A stretch of DNA of 12,971 bases from Clostridia bacterium (GTDB lineage: Bacteria > Bacillota > Clostridia > Oscillospirales > Acutalibacteraceae): positions 1 to 12,971 of the forward strand of contig JAFWCS010000498.1 in the NCBI GenBank assembly GCA_017534365.1. Reading direction: 5' to 3'. Below the pieces are notes generated by a model. The model saw nothing but the letters and a program-made list of their open reading frames with translations. It made no database searches and was not told the DNA's origin. Below, piece after piece: positions 12,821 through 12,971 of this stretch. The translations under genes were made by a program, and so were the position numbers. Within the stretch, counting starts at the first letter, position 1. Every line of letters starts with the position of its first letter.

Positions 12821-12971
12821 AGTGTAGGGAACGCTGTTTCAGCGTTCCGCATGCGCCGCAGGCGCATCACTCCCTCCGTCTCGCTTTGCTCGACACCTCC
12901 CTCAAAGAGGGAGGCGATTATGGCACTGCCGTATAATTGCAGATCCATCGGCGGGCGATTGATAATCGCCC
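12821..12971 (-). repeat. Mosaic repeat, copy 3 (inverted)
   Basis: This is the reverse complement of the first half of copy 2. Reading in, it has GTAG then GGAACGCTG-TTT-CAGCGTTCC (12828-12848), ATGCGCC-GCA-GGCGCAT (12851-12867), CCTCCCTC-AAA-GAGGGAGG (12896-12914), an ATAATTGC block and finally GGGCGATT-GAT-AATCGCCC (12953-12971) at the window edge. The GGCACGGCGCAGCC part of copies 1 and 2 is replaced by a different stretch (around 12877-12892), which shows the modules can be swapped. The repeat may continue past the window. Confidence 0.85.

Overview
The window looks like a chromosomal piece of a GC-rich anaerobic Clostridia-type Firmicute, possibly a gut or digester relative of the Oscillospirales or Christensenellales. 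Supporting signs are strong AGGAGG ribosome sites, sigma-A promoters with 17-bp spacers, a tungsten/molybdopterin aldehyde oxidoreductase, a stand-alone ferredoxin-thioredoxin reductase catalytic chain, and dispersed GTAGGG hairpin repeats. The taxonomic call is an inference; no rRNA or marker gene is present.

Layout. (a) Positions 1-581: the 3' end of an unidentified plus-strand gene, a terminator, and a small DUF378 membrane protein on the minus strand. (b) 641-2167 (minus): rfbA then rfbC, two steps of dTDP-L-rhamnose synthesis, overlapping by 14 nt and closed by a terminator; rfbB and rfbD are not in view. (c) 2168-2336: a compact divergent promoter region with a palindrome between the two promoters. 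(d) 2337-2868 (plus): a two-gene redox unit, an FTR-catalytic-chain-like protein overlapping thioredoxin by 8 nt. (e) 2869-3697: about 830 nt of non-coding mosaic repeats and the terminator of the next operon. (f) 3698-8628 (minus): a tightly packed molybdenum/tungsten cofactor operon, transcribed moeA, moeA-PBP fusion, moaC, moaA, MOSC. (g) 8629-8789: a divergent promoter region. (h) 8790-12507 (plus): mogA, a ThiF/MoeB-like E1 enzyme, an AOR-family oxidoreductase, a MoaD/ThiS-like sulfur carrier and a four-cluster ferredoxin, closed by a strong terminator. (i) 12586-12971: more mosaic repeats, partly an inverted copy of those in (e).

How it fits together. The two divergent units form one metabolic island. 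MoaA and MoaC would make cPMP from GTP. The ThiF-like enzyme and MoaD-like carrier would supply activated sulfur for the dithiolene. MogA adenylates molybdopterin, and the two MoeA paralogues insert metal, perhaps one for Mo and one for W. The product would serve the AOR, whose electrons would leave through the 16-cysteine ferredoxin. Missing from the window are moaE, an uptake transporter and any flavin/NAD subunit. Inverted copies of one repeat flank the whole island.

The most notable points are a substituted Asp in the AOR's second pterin-binding motif, a ThiF-like protein without its zinc cysteines, the MoeA-PBP fusion, an FTR protein with shifted cysteine spacing, and a modular family of GTAGGG-anchored hairpins including a possible three-way junction with a GAAA loop.
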